DNA of 64,000 nt from Desulfuromonas sp. (GCA_021162745.1 JAGGYC010000032.1:21381-85380), one strand, 5' to 3'; shown: positions 43,958 to 54,429, counted from the stretch's first letter. A program made the numbers and translations. The notes: generated by a model not told the origin, from the sequence alone.

Positions 43958-44105
43958 GCGGCAAAATAACATCGAGAAATAAAGGGATAGACATTGAGTT
44001 CGCACTGTGCTAAATATCCCCATTCTGCAAGTCGGGCATTTAAGGTGAGTGCCCGCTCCTTGTTCCGGGGAAGACCGGGGCTACTATCCATGAGGAGGTT
44101 TACGC

Positions 44106-44456
44106 ATGCGTACCTATGAAACAATTTTCATTGTCAATCCTCAGATTGTTGGCGATGAGTACACCGCAGTTGTTGATAAATTTAAAGGTGTATTGACTGA
44201 TCAAGACGCTGAGATTCTTAAAGTCGATGAGTGGGGCACCAAGCGCCTTGCCTATCCTGTTAAGAAGCACGAACAAGGCACATACGTTCTGGTTAACTTT
44301 AATGCCGAGAATGTTGTCATCAAGGAATTCGAACGTCGGATGCGTTTGGATGATGCCATTATCAAGTTTCAAACACTGATTCTTGAAAATGGTTTTAAAG
44401 CTCCTGCTGAACCTGAAGAAGTTGTTGAAGAAACTTCTGAAGAAGACGCAGAGTAA
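44106..44456 (+). CDS. rpsF: 30S ribosomal protein S6
   Basis: MRTYETIFIVNPQ, acidic tail. Confidence 0.97.
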   Translation: MRTYETIFIVNPQIVGDEYTAVVDKFKGVLTDQDAEILKVDEWGTKRLAYPVKKHEQGTYVLVNFNAENVVIKEFERRMRLDDAIIKFQTLILENGFKAPAEPEEVVEETSEEDAE

Positions 44457-44489
44457 ACTTAACGACACATTCTGAGAGGATTTAAGACT

Positions 44490-44747
44490 ATGGCATTTCA
44501 AAAAAAAGGGGCTCCTCGTCGTCGTTTCGGTCGTCGTAAAGGTTGCCGTTTCTGTGCTGATAATACCCTGGCTATTGATTACAAAGAGGTTCGTACCCTG
44601 CGCTATTTCATCTCTGAGCGTGGTAAAATTGTTCCTCGTCGTATTTCAGGTAACTGCGCGACCCATCAGCGCAAGGTAACTGAGGCGATCAAGCGCGCAC
44701 GTAATATTGCTCTGTTGTCATTCACATCAAACCGGACGGTCGATTAA
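44490..44747 (+). CDS. rpsR: 30S ribosomal protein S18
   Basis: [42 protein letters not shown]. Confidence 0.98.
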   Translation: MAFQKKGAPRRRFGRRKGCRFCADNTLAIDYKEVRTLRYFISERGKIVPRRISGNCATHQRKVTEAIKRARNIALLSFTSNRTVD

Positions 44748-45710
44748 TTGGCAATTAATTTTGCTGTGCAAGAAAAACCCGGTCTTATGCCAGCGCTTGT
44801 CGCTGTCTTACTCGGGTGTGGCATTACCAGTGCTATGTTGTTATCCGCAGCAGCGATGGGACCCCTGGCAGCTATTGTTAACCTGTTCCTGGCGTTTCCC
44901 TTAGCTTATGTGGGGATGAGACATGGTTTGGTTGCTGCACTGAGTGGCCTGTTGCTGGTGACGCTGATTCAGTTGCAAATTGCCGGCAGTGTTTCCGGCT
45001 TCGGTTATCTGTTGCAGTTTGGTGCTGCGTCAGTATTATTGCCGATGTTGTTGCGTAACGGTGTAGCTTGGTTTCGCAGCGTTGTGATCTGCTTGCTGCT
45101 CACTGCTGTCCTGGTAACCGCAGGAGGTGTGGGTTATGCCCATCGGCATCAGACAACAACTCCAGAGATTGTTGCCACCTATATTGACGGTGAAGTTGCT
45201 GCAGCTCGGCAGGTGTATGAGCAGGCAGATTTACCTGAAGAGCAGTTGCAAAATCTGTTTTCAGTTCTTGATACAACGGCACTGTTCTTTCACCAGGCGT
45301 ATGTTGGCTTAGCTCTGACGGCATTTGGTGTGTTGCTGGTGATGACGGTGGCAATGCTAAAGATTGCCCCGCAACGCAATTATTCGGTCCCCGGTGAATT
45401 GTTTCACCATCTTAAGGTGCCGGAAGGGCTGGTCTGGTTGTTGATTGTCGCCGGTTTTTCGCTGCTGCTCAATCACCAATTGGCACAACAGGTCGCATTG
45501 AACGTGTTGACGGTATTGTTGCCGCTGTATTTCTTGCAAGGCGTTGCCATAATCACTTTTTTCTTTAAGAAAAAAGCGTTTTCGACTCTTTCACGGGTGT
45601 TCGGTTATTTACTGATTCTCGTGATAAATCCTTTGCCCTTATTGGTTATGGCCATTGGGGTGTTTGATATGTGGTTCGATTTTCGAAAACCACGTGTAAA
45701 AACAACGTAG
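44748..45710 (+). CDS. DUF2232 (YybS-like) membrane protein (TTG start)
   Basis: Multi-TM protein between rpsR and rplI. Confidence 0.8.
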   Translation: MAINFAVQEKPGLMPALVAVLLGCGITSAMLLSAAAMGPLAAIVNLFLAFPLAYVGMRHGLVAALSGLLLVTLIQLQIAGSVSGFGYLLQFGAASVLLPMLLRNGVAWFRSVVICLLLTAVLVTAGGVGYAHRHQTTTPEIVATYIDGEVAAARQVYEQADLPEEQLQNLFSVLDTTALFFHQAYVGLALTAFGVLLVMTVAMLKIAPQRNYSVPGELFHHLKVPEGLVWLLIVAGFSLLLNHQLAQQVALNVLTVLLPLYFLQGVAIITFFFKKKAFSTLSRVFGYLLILVINPLPLLVMAIGVFDMWFDFRKPRVKTT

Positions 45711-45730
45711 ATCCTTTGAGGAGGAGAACG

Positions 45731-46177
45731 ATGGAAATTATTTTGACTGAAAGTATTGATAGGCTGGGTGAAATCGGCGAAATGGTTAACGTTAAACCCG
45801 GTTTTGCTCGTAACTATCTGTTGCCTAAGGGCTTCGCTGTTGTTGCAAATCAACGCAACGTCAAAGAGTTTGAGCACCAAAAGCGACAACTCGAGCGTAA
45901 GGCTCTCAAAGTGTCCAAAGGCTCCGAGGCGATGAAAACCAAGATCGAAGCTGTATCTTGTGTCTTTGCTCTTCGTGCCGGCGACGATGGCAAGCTGTTT
46001 GGTTCTGTTACTTCAGCTGACATCTGTGCCAAGCTTGCTGAAGCTGAGATCGAAATTGATCGCAAAAAGATTCAGCTCGATGAGCCGATCAAGTCTCTTG
46101 GCGAGCAGGCTGTAGCTGTTAAGCTTCCTGCTGGTGTGATTGCTGAAATCAAGGTTTCAGTTGTTGCAGCTGAGTAG
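45731..46177 (+). CDS. rplI: 50S ribosomal protein L9
   Basis: MEIILTESIDRLGEIGEMVNVKPGFARNYLLPKGFA. Confidence 0.98.
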   Translation: MEIILTESIDRLGEIGEMVNVKPGFARNYLLPKGFAVVANQRNVKEFEHQKRQLERKALKVSKGSEAMKTKIEAVSCVFALRAGDDGKLFGSVTSADICAKLAEAEIEIDRKKIQLDEPIKSLGEQAVAVKLPAGVIAEIKVSVVAAE

Positions 46178-46230
46178 GTTTATCTGTTTCGCAGCGGTAC
46201 TTGGTGCCGCTGCGAAATCAGGTTTTCACC

Positions 46231-47601
46231 ATGTCTGAGTCTCGCGGCCACCGTTTACCCCCCCAGAACCTCGAAGCCGAAATGTCGGTTCTTGGCGGTA
46301 TCTTACTAGAGAATGATGCGCTGAATAAAGCGCTGGAACTACTCGTCCCGGATGACTTTTATCGAGAAAGTCATCGTCAGATTTTCCTTGCCCTTATTGC
46401 TCTGTCTGAGCGAAATGAACCTGCCGACCTTGTTACCTTGACGGCTGAATTGAAGCAGCAGGATCAATTGGATGCTGTTGGCGGCAGTGCATACCTGGCG
46501 ACCCTCGTCGACTATGTTCCGACGGCGGCCAACATCACCTACTATGCAAAACTGATGAAGGAAAAATCGGTCGCGCGTCATATGATCAGTGTTGCAACCG
46601 AGATCGCCAGTCGCGGTTATGATGGTAAGGAGATGGACAAGACTCTCGATTGGGCCGAGAAGTCTATTTTTGAAATTTCGAACATGAAGGTTCGCCCTTC
46701 TTATTTCTCCACCAAGGAGATTATGAAGGATACCTTCAAGGCGATCGAAAAACTTTATGAACGCAAAGAACTGATTACGGGTGTTCCTACCGGTTTTACC
46801 AAGCTGGATGAAATGACTGCAGGCTTACAGCCGGGTGATTTTATCGTTGTTGCGGGTCGTCCTTCCATGGGTAAAACCGCTTTTAGTGTTAACATTGTCG
46901 AAAATGCAGCAATGCATAATGAAAAGCCTGTTTCAGCCCTTATTTTTTCTCTGGAGATGAGTAAAGAACAGTTGGTGCAACGGATGTTGTGCTCGGTCTC
47001 CAAGGTCGATGCCAAGCGATTGAGAACCGGGGATTTGGGTGAGTCTGATTGGCCCAAGTTGACCAATGGAGCAGGGCTGTTATCCGAAGCTAAAATCTTC
47101 ATTGATGATACTCCAGCGATTTCGGTATTAGAGCTGCGCTCCAAGGCGCGTCGCCTCAAGGCGGAACATGACTTGGGTCTGATCGTTGTTGATTACATAC
47201 AACTGATGCAGGGGAATAATCCTGAAAGTCGTCAGCAGGAGATCTCGGAGATCTCTCGATCCTTGAAGGCATTAGCGAAGGAATTGAGTGTTCCTGTCGT
47301 TGCTTTATCGCAGTTGAACCGATCACTGGAAAGTCGTACAGATAAGCGTCCGCTGATGTCTGATTTGCGTGAATCCGGTGCGATTGAGCAGGACGCGGAC
47401 GTGATCATGTTTGTCTATCGCGAATCCGTTTATTGTGAAGCGTGTCGTCGTCGTGATGGCAGCTGTGACAAGGATCATGAACAAGATGCGGAAATCATTA
47501 TCGGCAAGCAGCGTAATGGACCGATCGGCGCGGTGCATATGACGTTTCGTGGTCAGTTTACCCGTTTTGAAAATCAGTCCAACCGAAAAGACGGTTTTTA
47601 A
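46231..47601 (+). CDS. dnaB: Replicative DNA helicase
   Basis: PPQNLEAEMSVLGGILL, VVAGRPSMGKTAFSVNI, VDYIQLMQ. Confidence 0.98.
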   Translation: MSESRGHRLPPQNLEAEMSVLGGILLENDALNKALELLVPDDFYRESHRQIFLALIALSERNEPADLVTLTAELKQQDQLDAVGGSAYLATLVDYVPTAANITYYAKLMKEKSVARHMISVATEIASRGYDGKEMDKTLDWAEKSIFEISNMKVRPSYFSTKEIMKDTFKAIEKLYERKELITGVPTGFTKLDEMTAGLQPGDFIVVAGRPSMGKTAFSVNIVENAAMHNEKPVSALIFSLEMSKEQLVQRMLCSVSKVDAKRLRTGDLGESDWPKLTNGAGLLSEAKIFIDDTPAISVLELRSKARRLKAEHDLGLIVVDYIQLMQGNNPESRQQEISEISRSLKALAKELSVPVVALSQLNRSLESRTDKRPLMSDLRESGAIEQDADVIMFVYRESVYCEACRRRDGSCDKDHEQDAEIIIGKQRNGPIGAVHMTFRGQFTRFENQSNRKDGF

Positions 47602-47604
47602 CAA

Positions 47605-47635
47605 AGCCCTGCGATTGTTGTCGCAGGGCTTTTTT
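47605..47635. terminator. Intrinsic terminator between convergent genes
   Basis: AAGCCCTGCGA-TTGT-TGTCGCAGGGCTT then T run. Confidence 0.85.
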
Positions 47636-47655
47636 GTCGTTAATAGATCCGATTT

Positions 47656-49098
47656 TCATTCCCCACCATTTTTTTCCACAACAATGCCAAGTGTCTGCAT
47701 TTTTTTACGTAGAGTATTGCGATTTATGCCCAGGATCTCTGCTGCCCGTACCTGATTGCCGCGGGTTTTATCGAGTGTGATGCGTATCAGTGGACGCTCC
47801 ATTTGATGAAGGACCATCTCGTACAGGTCGTTGATCTCGACAATATCTTTTTTTGCCAGGGAACCGCGTAGTTTGGTTTCAATCAAGGCTTCGAGGGAGC
47901 CGTTTTCTTCGCCTGCGGATGCGTTATCAAGCAGCTGTGGAAAATCACTGGTTCGCAACACTTGTCCCTGGCTGAGCAGGCAGGCACGCTGGATCGTATT
48001 TTCCAGCTCGCGGATATTGCCCGGCCACGAATTTTGTACCAACAGTTCCATCCCTTTATCACTGCAACTTCCAACTTCGGAGCCAAACTCATCGTTCGCC
48101 TTACGGATAAAGAAATCAACGAGCAGCGGGATGTCTTCCGCACGATCGCGCAACGCTGGCAGGGCAATGGGCAGCACGTTGAGTCGGTAATAGAGGTCTT
48201 CGCGAAAGAGTTTTTCGTCAACACTTTTTTCAAGATCTTGATTTGTGGCGGCGACAATACGGACATCGATATCAATGGATTGATTGCCGCCGGTGCGGGT
48301 AATCTCTTTTTCCTGAATGACCCTGAGCAGTTTGGCTTGCAGTTCAAGGGGCATGTCGCCGATCTCGTCGAGGAAAATTGTCCCACCGTTGGCCTGCTCG
48401 AATTTGCCGATTTTACGTTCTGTCGCGCCGGTGAACGCTCCTTTTTCAAAACCGAAGAGTTCACTTTCCAGCAGTTCATGCGGAATCGCCGCACAGTTCA
48501 GGGCGATAAATGGCTGGCCAACACGCTTGCTGTTAAAGTGGACGGCGCGGGCGATCAGCTCTTTGCCTGTTCCCGATTCGCCGGTAATCAGCACGGTAAT
48601 GTCTGACGCAGAAACCTTACCCAGCAGTTTGTAGACTTCCTGCATGGGCTGGCTGTTGCCGATGATGTTGCGCTCTGATTTGTTTTGATCTTTAATGGCG
48701 GTCTTTAAGCGCAAAACTTCGGCGTGGGTGTTGGCAATCTTTTGTGCTTTGAGGATGATCCCATCGAGCGCATCAAGGTCAAACGGTTTGGTGATGTAGT
48801 CGTATGCTCCCCGTTTCATCGCTTCGACGGCATTTTTCATTGAGGACTCGGCGGTCATCATAATGACAGATAGACCCGGGTGGGTTGTCTGAAGTTCGTC
48901 GAGGAGATCCAGGCCTGAAATGTCCGGCATTTTGATATCAATAAGGGCCAGATCATAGTTGTTTTCTTTGAGGAGTTTCTTTGCGCTGCTGCCGCAATTC
49001 GCCAGATCGACTTTAAGCCCTTGACGAGTAAGAGCCTTAGATAGGACCCAGCGGATACTTTCTTCGTCGTCAACAACGAGAACTTGGTTCAGAGGCAT
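47656..49098 (-). CDS. Sigma-54-dependent response regulator (NtrC family)
   Basis: Receiver domain, GESGTGKELIARA, GAFTGA, C-terminal Fis HTH. Confidence 0.96.
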   Translation of the reverse strand: MPLNQVLVVDDEESIRWVLSKALTRQGLKVDLANCGSSAKKLLKENNYDLALIDIKMPDISGLDLLDELQTTHPGLSVIMMTAESSMKNAVEAMKRGAYDYITKPFDLDALDGIILKAQKIANTHAEVLRLKTAIKDQNKSERNIIGNSQPMQEVYKLLGKVSASDITVLITGESGTGKELIARAVHFNSKRVGQPFIALNCAAIPHELLESELFGFEKGAFTGATERKIGKFEQANGGTIFLDEIGDMPLELQAKLLRVIQEKEITRTGGNQSIDIDVRIVAATNQDLEKSVDEKLFREDLYYRLNVLPIALPALRDRAEDIPLLVDFFIRKANDEFGSEVGSCSDKGMELLVQNSWPGNIRELENTIQRACLLSQGQVLRTSDFPQLLDNASAGEENGSLEALIETKLRGSLAKKDIVEINDLYEMVLHQMERPLIRITLDKTRGNQVRAAEILGINRNTLRKKMQTLGIVVEKNGGE

Positions 49099-49131
49099 GG
49101 TTTTGCTCCATGATTATCGAGAATTTTTTTC

Positions 49132-50241
49132 TTATTTCTTGTCACGCTTGAAAGGCAGGTGGATCGTGCAGCAGGTGCCTTGTCCTTGAATGCTCTCAAG
49201 GTGCAGTAATCCATCATGATCAGACACGATTTTCTGGCTGATCGCAAGCCCAAGTCCGCTCCCGAAATTTTTTGTGGTGTAGAATGGGGTGAATATATTT
49301 TTTAGAACGCTTTTGCTGATTCCGCAACCATTATCTGTAATTTTAATGACGACAAAAGGGGTTGGCCCCTGACCTGGTCGGGTCAGGTGGTGCTCAGTGT
49401 CGATGCGTGTTGAAATGGTGATTTTTCCGTCTGTGGTGGTGGCTTCGGCGGCATTTTTAATGATATTAAGAAACAGTCTCGTCAATAGGGTCTGGTCGCC
49501 GATGATCGGTGGGATTGTCGGGTCCAGTTGCAGGATGAAACGGGTATCCGTTGCATCAGGTGATTGTTTTTGCAGTAATACGATATCGGTGATCACTTTG
49601 GATAAGTTAACGTCGTTGAGTGCTTGTGGGCGTGGTGTGCTCAAGTCCATCAACTCATCGATGATCTCATTGATGCGATCCGTTTCCTTGATCATGACTG
49701 CGGTGTATTCGAGAAGATCCTGGCGCCCAGTGAGCTCCATAGCCAGAAGTTGGGCTGCGCCCTTGACCCCACCCAGCGGATTTTTGATCTCATGGGCAAG
49801 GCCGGCAGCAAGGGTGCCGAGCATGGCCAGTCGATCGACACGCTGAACATCCTGTTCAAGTTGCCGCAAATTCGAGGCGTCGTGCAGGATGAGAATTACC
49901 CCTTCTTGGTGGCCATTGTCGGTGAATAATGGCGATGCCGTTGCGCTGATAGGCAGCTCTGGGGCGTGTGGTCTGGACAGCTGAATCGTTTCTCGGTCAG
50001 AGATTGAACGTCCTTCGCTCATTGCAGTATGAATAAGGTAGAGCAATCCTTTTTGACCCTTGAAAATCGTCGTTATCGGTTGGTCTATGGCCTGCCGAAG
50101 TGATAATCCGGTTAACGTCTGGGCTGCTGGATTAAGCAGGACAATATGATTTGTCGAGTTAATGGCGATCACTGCTTCAGTGGTACTGGCAAGAATGTTT
50201 AACGCCAGTAGTGTCGGCGGAGAATGAAGTACTTCGGTCAT
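49132..50241 (-). CDS. PAS-domain sensor histidine kinase (NtrB-like)
   Basis: LAAGLAHEIKNPLGGVKGAAQLL H-box; GSGLGLAISQKIV. Confidence 0.95.
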   Translation of the reverse strand: MTEVLHSPPTLLALNILASTTEAVIAINSTNHIVLLNPAAQTLTGLSLRQAIDQPITTIFKGQKGLLYLIHTAMSEGRSISDRETIQLSRPHAPELPISATASPLFTDNGHQEGVILILHDASNLRQLEQDVQRVDRLAMLGTLAAGLAHEIKNPLGGVKGAAQLLAMELTGRQDLLEYTAVMIKETDRINEIIDELMDLSTPRPQALNDVNLSKVITDIVLLQKQSPDATDTRFILQLDPTIPPIIGDQTLLTRLFLNIIKNAAEATTTDGKITISTRIDTEHHLTRPGQGPTPFVVIKITDNGCGISKSVLKNIFTPFYTTKNFGSGLGLAISQKIVSDHDGLLHLESIQGQGTCCTIHLPFKRDKK

Positions 50242-51218
50242 TTATCCCCCTGACGATTAAAAAAAGATGTAACACAGCCGAGCAAAGACTCCAGGTCTTG
50301 TGTTTGATTCACATCAGCACGGAATTCGCTGGCCCCTGTCATGCCGCGAGAGTACCAGCACAGATGTTTGCGCATATCCAGCACCGTTTTTCGTGAACCA
50401 AAGTGGTGGTGGTATAGCTTTATGTGGTTCAGGGCCGTAGCTAGACGTTGCTGTGGGGTCGGATGTTGCTCTGGCTGCCCCTGCTGCAGGCGAAGAATAT
50501 TGTCAATCAACCAGGGGTTTCCGTAGCCGCCACGGCCGATCATGATGCCATCGCAGCCTGTTCTATTTAACATGTCCAGGCCATCCTGCGCGGTATAGAT
50601 GTCACCACTGCCGATCACCGGTATGCCGATATGCTGTTTGAGCATGGCGAGGTGATCCCAGTTGGAGTGGCCACCGAAGCCCTGACAACGTGTGCGTGGG
50701 TGAAGGATGACAGCATCCGCCCCCTCAAGTTCACAGATGTGAGCAATCTCAAGGAAGTTGATCTGTTTAAGATTCCACCCCGAACGAATTTTAACCGTGA
50801 ACGGCAGGGTTGTGGCGCGCCGCATGGTTGCGACAATACGTGCGACTTTGGCTGGATCGCACAGCAAGGCACTTCCCGCTCCGGAGCGAATGACTTTCTT
50901 GACGGGGCAGCCCATGTTCAGGTCAATCAGTTCACCGAGTTCGCTGGCGATTTCCGTCGCCTGGCCGAGAACCTCAGGATCGTCGCCAAACAGTTGGACA
51001 CCGAATGGACGTTCAGTGCTGCTGCGGGTTAGGAGCTCCTGCGTTCGTTTACCGTCGCGGATCAAGCCATTGCTGCTGACCATTTCTGAATAGACCAAGG
51101 CAACACCGGATTGGACGCAAATCTGACGGTATGGGGAATTTGTAATTCCGGCCATTGGCGCGAGAACAATATTATTTTTAAGGGTAAGGGAACCGATTTT
51201 TAGAGGTTTAATGCTCAT
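50238..51218 (-). CDS. dusB: tRNA-dihydrouridine synthase
   Basis: LAPMAGITNSPYRQI, DLNMGCPVKKV, GCDGIMIGRGGYGNPW. Confidence 0.95.
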   Translation of the reverse strand: MSIKPLKIGSLTLKNNIVLAPMAGITNSPYRQICVQSGVALVYSEMVSSNGLIRDGKRTQELLTRSSTERPFGVQLFGDDPEVLGQATEIASELGELIDLNMGCPVKKVIRSGAGSALLCDPAKVARIVATMRRATTLPFTVKIRSGWNLKQINFLEIAHICELEGADAVILHPRTRCQGFGGHSNWDHLAMLKQHIGIPVIGSGDIYTAQDGLDMLNRTGCDGIMIGRGGYGNPWLIDNILRLQQGQPEQHPTPQQRLATALNHIKLYHHHFGSRKTVLDMRKHLCWYSRGMTGASEFRADVNQTQDLESLLGCVTSFFNRQGDK

Positions 51219-51486
51219 TGTTTAGGCACTATAGCATGGCGTAAAAAAGCTGTGAATTGAAAATAACATCATCGTTCTCTGAATACTGTATACAAAAAGA
51301 CCTTGACGCTCTATGTTGGGTTTGTTAAAACTTTAGACGAAATTGACGGTGTTCAACCGAAGCTGTCTGTTTTGTTAGATCCTTGGAGAGGATTGTCGGG
51401 GGACTCCCTGTCCGAGATTGTTATGTAGTCGGTTGGTGGCATATGGCCACCCAGTTTTCATTTCCATTTATAAAGGAGAGAGAAAA

Positions 51487-52797
51487 ATGTCAACATTGAA
51501 ACAAGTACTAGCGCAAAAGATTGATGCACATCGTCCTCGCACCGTTAAACTGATCAAGCAGTTCGGTGATGTTTCTTTGGGTGAAGTAACCATCTCCCAG
51601 TGTATTGGTGGTGCTCGTGGCGTTAAATGCCTGGTTACAGATATCTCTTATCTTGACCCTATGGAAGGTATCCGCTTCCGTGGCATGACCATTCCTGAGA
51701 CTTTTGCCGCTCTGCCTAAAGTCCCAGGTAGCGAGTATCCTTATGTTGAGGGTTTCTGGTATCTGTTGATGACCGGTGATGTTCCTACAATGGAGCAGAC
51801 TCTGGAAGTTGTTGAGGAGTGGAAAACTCTCTCAGTACTGCCTCAATATGTAATCGACGTGGTTCGTGCTATGCCTCGCGATTCTCATCCTATGGTTATG
51901 TTCTCTGCCGGTATCCTGGCAATGCAACGTGACTCTGTATTCTCAAACAACTATGCTGCTGGTAAGTTCAACAAGATGACTTGCTGGGAAGATATGCTTG
52001 ATGACTGTAACTTCCTGATGGCCAAACTGGCTCCTCTTGCAGCTTACATCTATCGCATGAAGTACAAAGCAGATGTTCATATTGCTCCTGATCCTAGCCT
52101 GGACATGGGCGGGAACTTCGCTCACATGATCGGTCAGTGCGAAGAGTACAAGGATGTTGCACGTATGTACTTCATCCTCCACTCTGACCATGAGTCTGGT
52201 AACGTTTCTGCTCATACCACTCACTTGGTTGCTTCTGCTCTGTCGGACATCTTCTACTCCTATTCAGCTGGTATCAACGGCTTGGCTGGTCCTCTGCACG
52301 GTTTGGCGAACGAAGAAGTTCTTCGCTGGACTCAAAACTTCATGCAGCAGCTTGGTGGCGAAGTTCCAACCAAAGAAGGTCTCAAAGAAGCTCTGTGGGC
52401 TACACTCAACAGCGGTCAGGTTATCCCTGGTTACGGTCATGCGGTTCTGCGTAAGACTGACCCACGTTACACTTCTCAGCGTGAGTTCTGCCTGAAAACA
52501 GAGGGCTTGAAAGATTATCCTCTGTTCCAACTGGTTTCCATGATCTATGAGACTGCTCCTGATGTACTGCTCGAGCAAGGTAAGGCGAAGAACCCTTGGC
52601 CTAACGTTGACGCACAGTCCGGTGTTATCCAGTGGTTCTATGGTCTCACTGAGTATGAGTACTACACAGTTCTGTTCGGTGTAGGTCGTGCTCTGGGTTG
52701 CCTGCCTAACGTTACATGGGACCGTGCTCTCGGTTACGCAATCGAGCGTCCTAAGTCTGTTACCACTGCAATGCTTGAAAAAGCAGCTGGTATCTAA
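51487..52797 (+). CDS. gltA: Citrate synthase
   Basis: GINGLAGPLHGLANEEV, PGYGHAVLRKTDPRY. Confidence 0.97.
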   Translation: MSTLKQVLAQKIDAHRPRTVKLIKQFGDVSLGEVTISQCIGGARGVKCLVTDISYLDPMEGIRFRGMTIPETFAALPKVPGSEYPYVEGFWYLLMTGDVPTMEQTLEVVEEWKTLSVLPQYVIDVVRAMPRDSHPMVMFSAGILAMQRDSVFSNNYAAGKFNKMTCWEDMLDDCNFLMAKLAPLAAYIYRMKYKADVHIAPDPSLDMGGNFAHMIGQCEEYKDVARMYFILHSDHESGNVSAHTTHLVASALSDIFYSYSAGINGLAGPLHGLANEEVLRWTQNFMQQLGGEVPTKEGLKEALWATLNSGQVIPGYGHAVLRKTDPRYTSQREFCLKTEGLKDYPLFQLVSMIYETAPDVLLEQGKAKNPWPNVDAQSGVIQWFYGLTEYEYYTVLFGVGRALGCLPNVTWDRALGYAIERPKSVTTAMLEKAAGI

Positions 52798-52832
52798 GCA
52801 AAGAATACATCTTATTTATTTGAGATTTTATG

Positions 52833-52860
52833 GGGTGCCCTCTGGGCACCCCTTTTTTTG
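52833..52860 (+). terminator. Intrinsic terminator of gltA
   Basis: GGGGTGCCCTCTGGGCACCCC then T7. Confidence 0.9.
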
Positions 52861-52970
52861 TTCAAAGTAAGCAGTGAATATTGACAGGGTACGCCATTCT
52901 GGTTAACGTGTTACCAAAAGTAAACATCTACGGTAACCATGTTGCCATAAAATAATATCATAGACATTAT

Positions 52971-53006
52971 AAAGGGGAATCCGTTTTCGGATTCCCCTTT
53001 TTGTTT
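52971..53006 (+). terminator. Second strong intrinsic terminator in the gltA-porin intergenic region
   Basis: AAAGGGGAATCCG-TTTT-CGGATTCCCCTTT then T run. Confidence 0.9.
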
Positions 53007-53193
53007 CAGTTGGTTAAGCAAAGTTCCAACTGTTTGGCATATTCATTGAAAAACATAACAATGACTGTGCAAACGCCCAGCTGACGACTATCTGTTTCAA
53101 GATGCCTGAACTTGAACACTTGGAATATTGCGGTAAACTGAAAAACGGTTGTGTTTCTTATCAATAGGATTTTTATCGCAGGGAGAATGGCAA

Positions 53194-54429
53194 ATGAATT
53201 CACTGTTACGCATTGTTGTTGCAACCGGACTATTGTTGGTAAGCTGGTTTTCTGTGGCCGGGGCATCAGCATTGGATGATTTTACGACGGCGTTAAAGTC
53301 AGGAACTCCTGATGTTGATGTATTAGCAAGTTATGAATATAAGAATCGGGATGACGCAACAAGCCCCGGTAAACAATTTAGTTTACGCACCCGCATCGGT
53401 TATCGCACCGGAACATTTTTTGATACTGAACTGTATGCTCAGTTTCATAATCTGACCAATGTCATGGAGCAGTTCCGTCATCAGGATGGTGGTGATGCGG
53501 ATCGTGATCTGATTGCCGATCCGGATGGCAATCGCCTCTATAAAGCATTTCTTGACTATAAGGGGATCCCCGACACCCTGATCCGTGTTGGTCGTCAGGA
53601 GGTTATTCTTGATGATGCCCGTCTGCTGGGGAATATCGGCTGGCGCTTGAACGGTCAGTCTTTCGACGCCGTTTCCGTGACAAATACCTCCATCAAGTAT
53701 CTTAAGATTTATGCTGCTTATGCAAATCAGGTCAATACCATTTTTTTAACACATGTCGACCTGGACCATTTCTATCTGTTTAACGCAAAGTATGCTCCGC
53801 TCAAGAATCACAGTATCTCTGTCTATACCTATCTGCTCGATACTGAGAGTTCAGCGGATTCGGCTCGTGATTCAGCGACCTATGGTTTCCGTTTCGTTGG
53901 TAATCCAGCTCCCTGCAACTACACCATAGATTACAGCCACCAGTCCGATTTTGCCGACGGTGAAAATCATGACGCTGATATGTTTAATGCCGTTGTGGCG
54001 ATGCAGATCTCCAAGGTGAACCTCGGTGCCGGCTACTCGTACATCTCAGGCCAGAATGGTGATGATCGTCCTTTTGATACCCTGTTCAGTACCGCGCACA
54101 AGTTCAACGGTTTTGCCGATCTTTTCCTGGCGACCAACGGTGGTGGATTGACCGGTGGACTGCAGGATTATTATTTCAACGCGACGACCAAGGCTTTTGG
54201 GGTCAAGATTGTCGCCGTCTATCACTACTTTGACACCGTAGAGGATGATGGTTTCGATGGCAGCTATGGTGATGAGATCGACCTGGTGCTGATTAAGTCC
54301 ATCAATAAGAATCTTAAATTGCTCGTCAAGTATGCCAATTTTATGCAGGACGATGATTCCGCCAACGGCTTTGCCAGCCCAACTGTTGATACGGAAATTC
54401 TGACCGCACGTCTGCAATACACGTTCTAG
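53194..54429 (+). CDS. Outer-membrane porin-like protein (alginate-export/OprD-like beta barrel)
   Basis: Signal peptide ending SVAGASA; alternating beta-strand pattern; C-terminal aromatic residue (LQYTF). Confidence 0.7.
   Translation: MNSLLRIVVATGLLLVSWFSVAGASALDDFTTALKSGTPDVDVLASYEYKNRDDATSPGKQFSLRTRIGYRTGTFFDTELYAQFHNLTNVMEQFRHQDGGDADRDLIADPDGNRLYKAFLDYKGIPDTLIRVGRQEVILDDARLLGNIGWRLNGQSFDAVSVTNTSIKYLKIYAAYANQVNTIFLTHVDLDHFYLFNAKYAPLKNHSISVYTYLLDTESSADSARDSATYGFRFVGNPAPCNYTIDYSHQSDFADGENHDADMFNAVVAMQISKVNLGAGYSYISGQNGDDRPFDTLFSTAHKFNGFADLFLATNGGGLTGGLQDYYFNATTKAFGVKIVAVYHYFDTVEDDGFDGSYGDEIDLVLIKSINKNLKLLVKYANFMQDDDSANGFASPTVDTEILTARLQYTF

Noticed and set aside
42932-44023. 363-aa minus-strand ORF opposite ychF
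   Set aside because: Antisense to a clear YchF GTPase; no recognisable motif or RBS.
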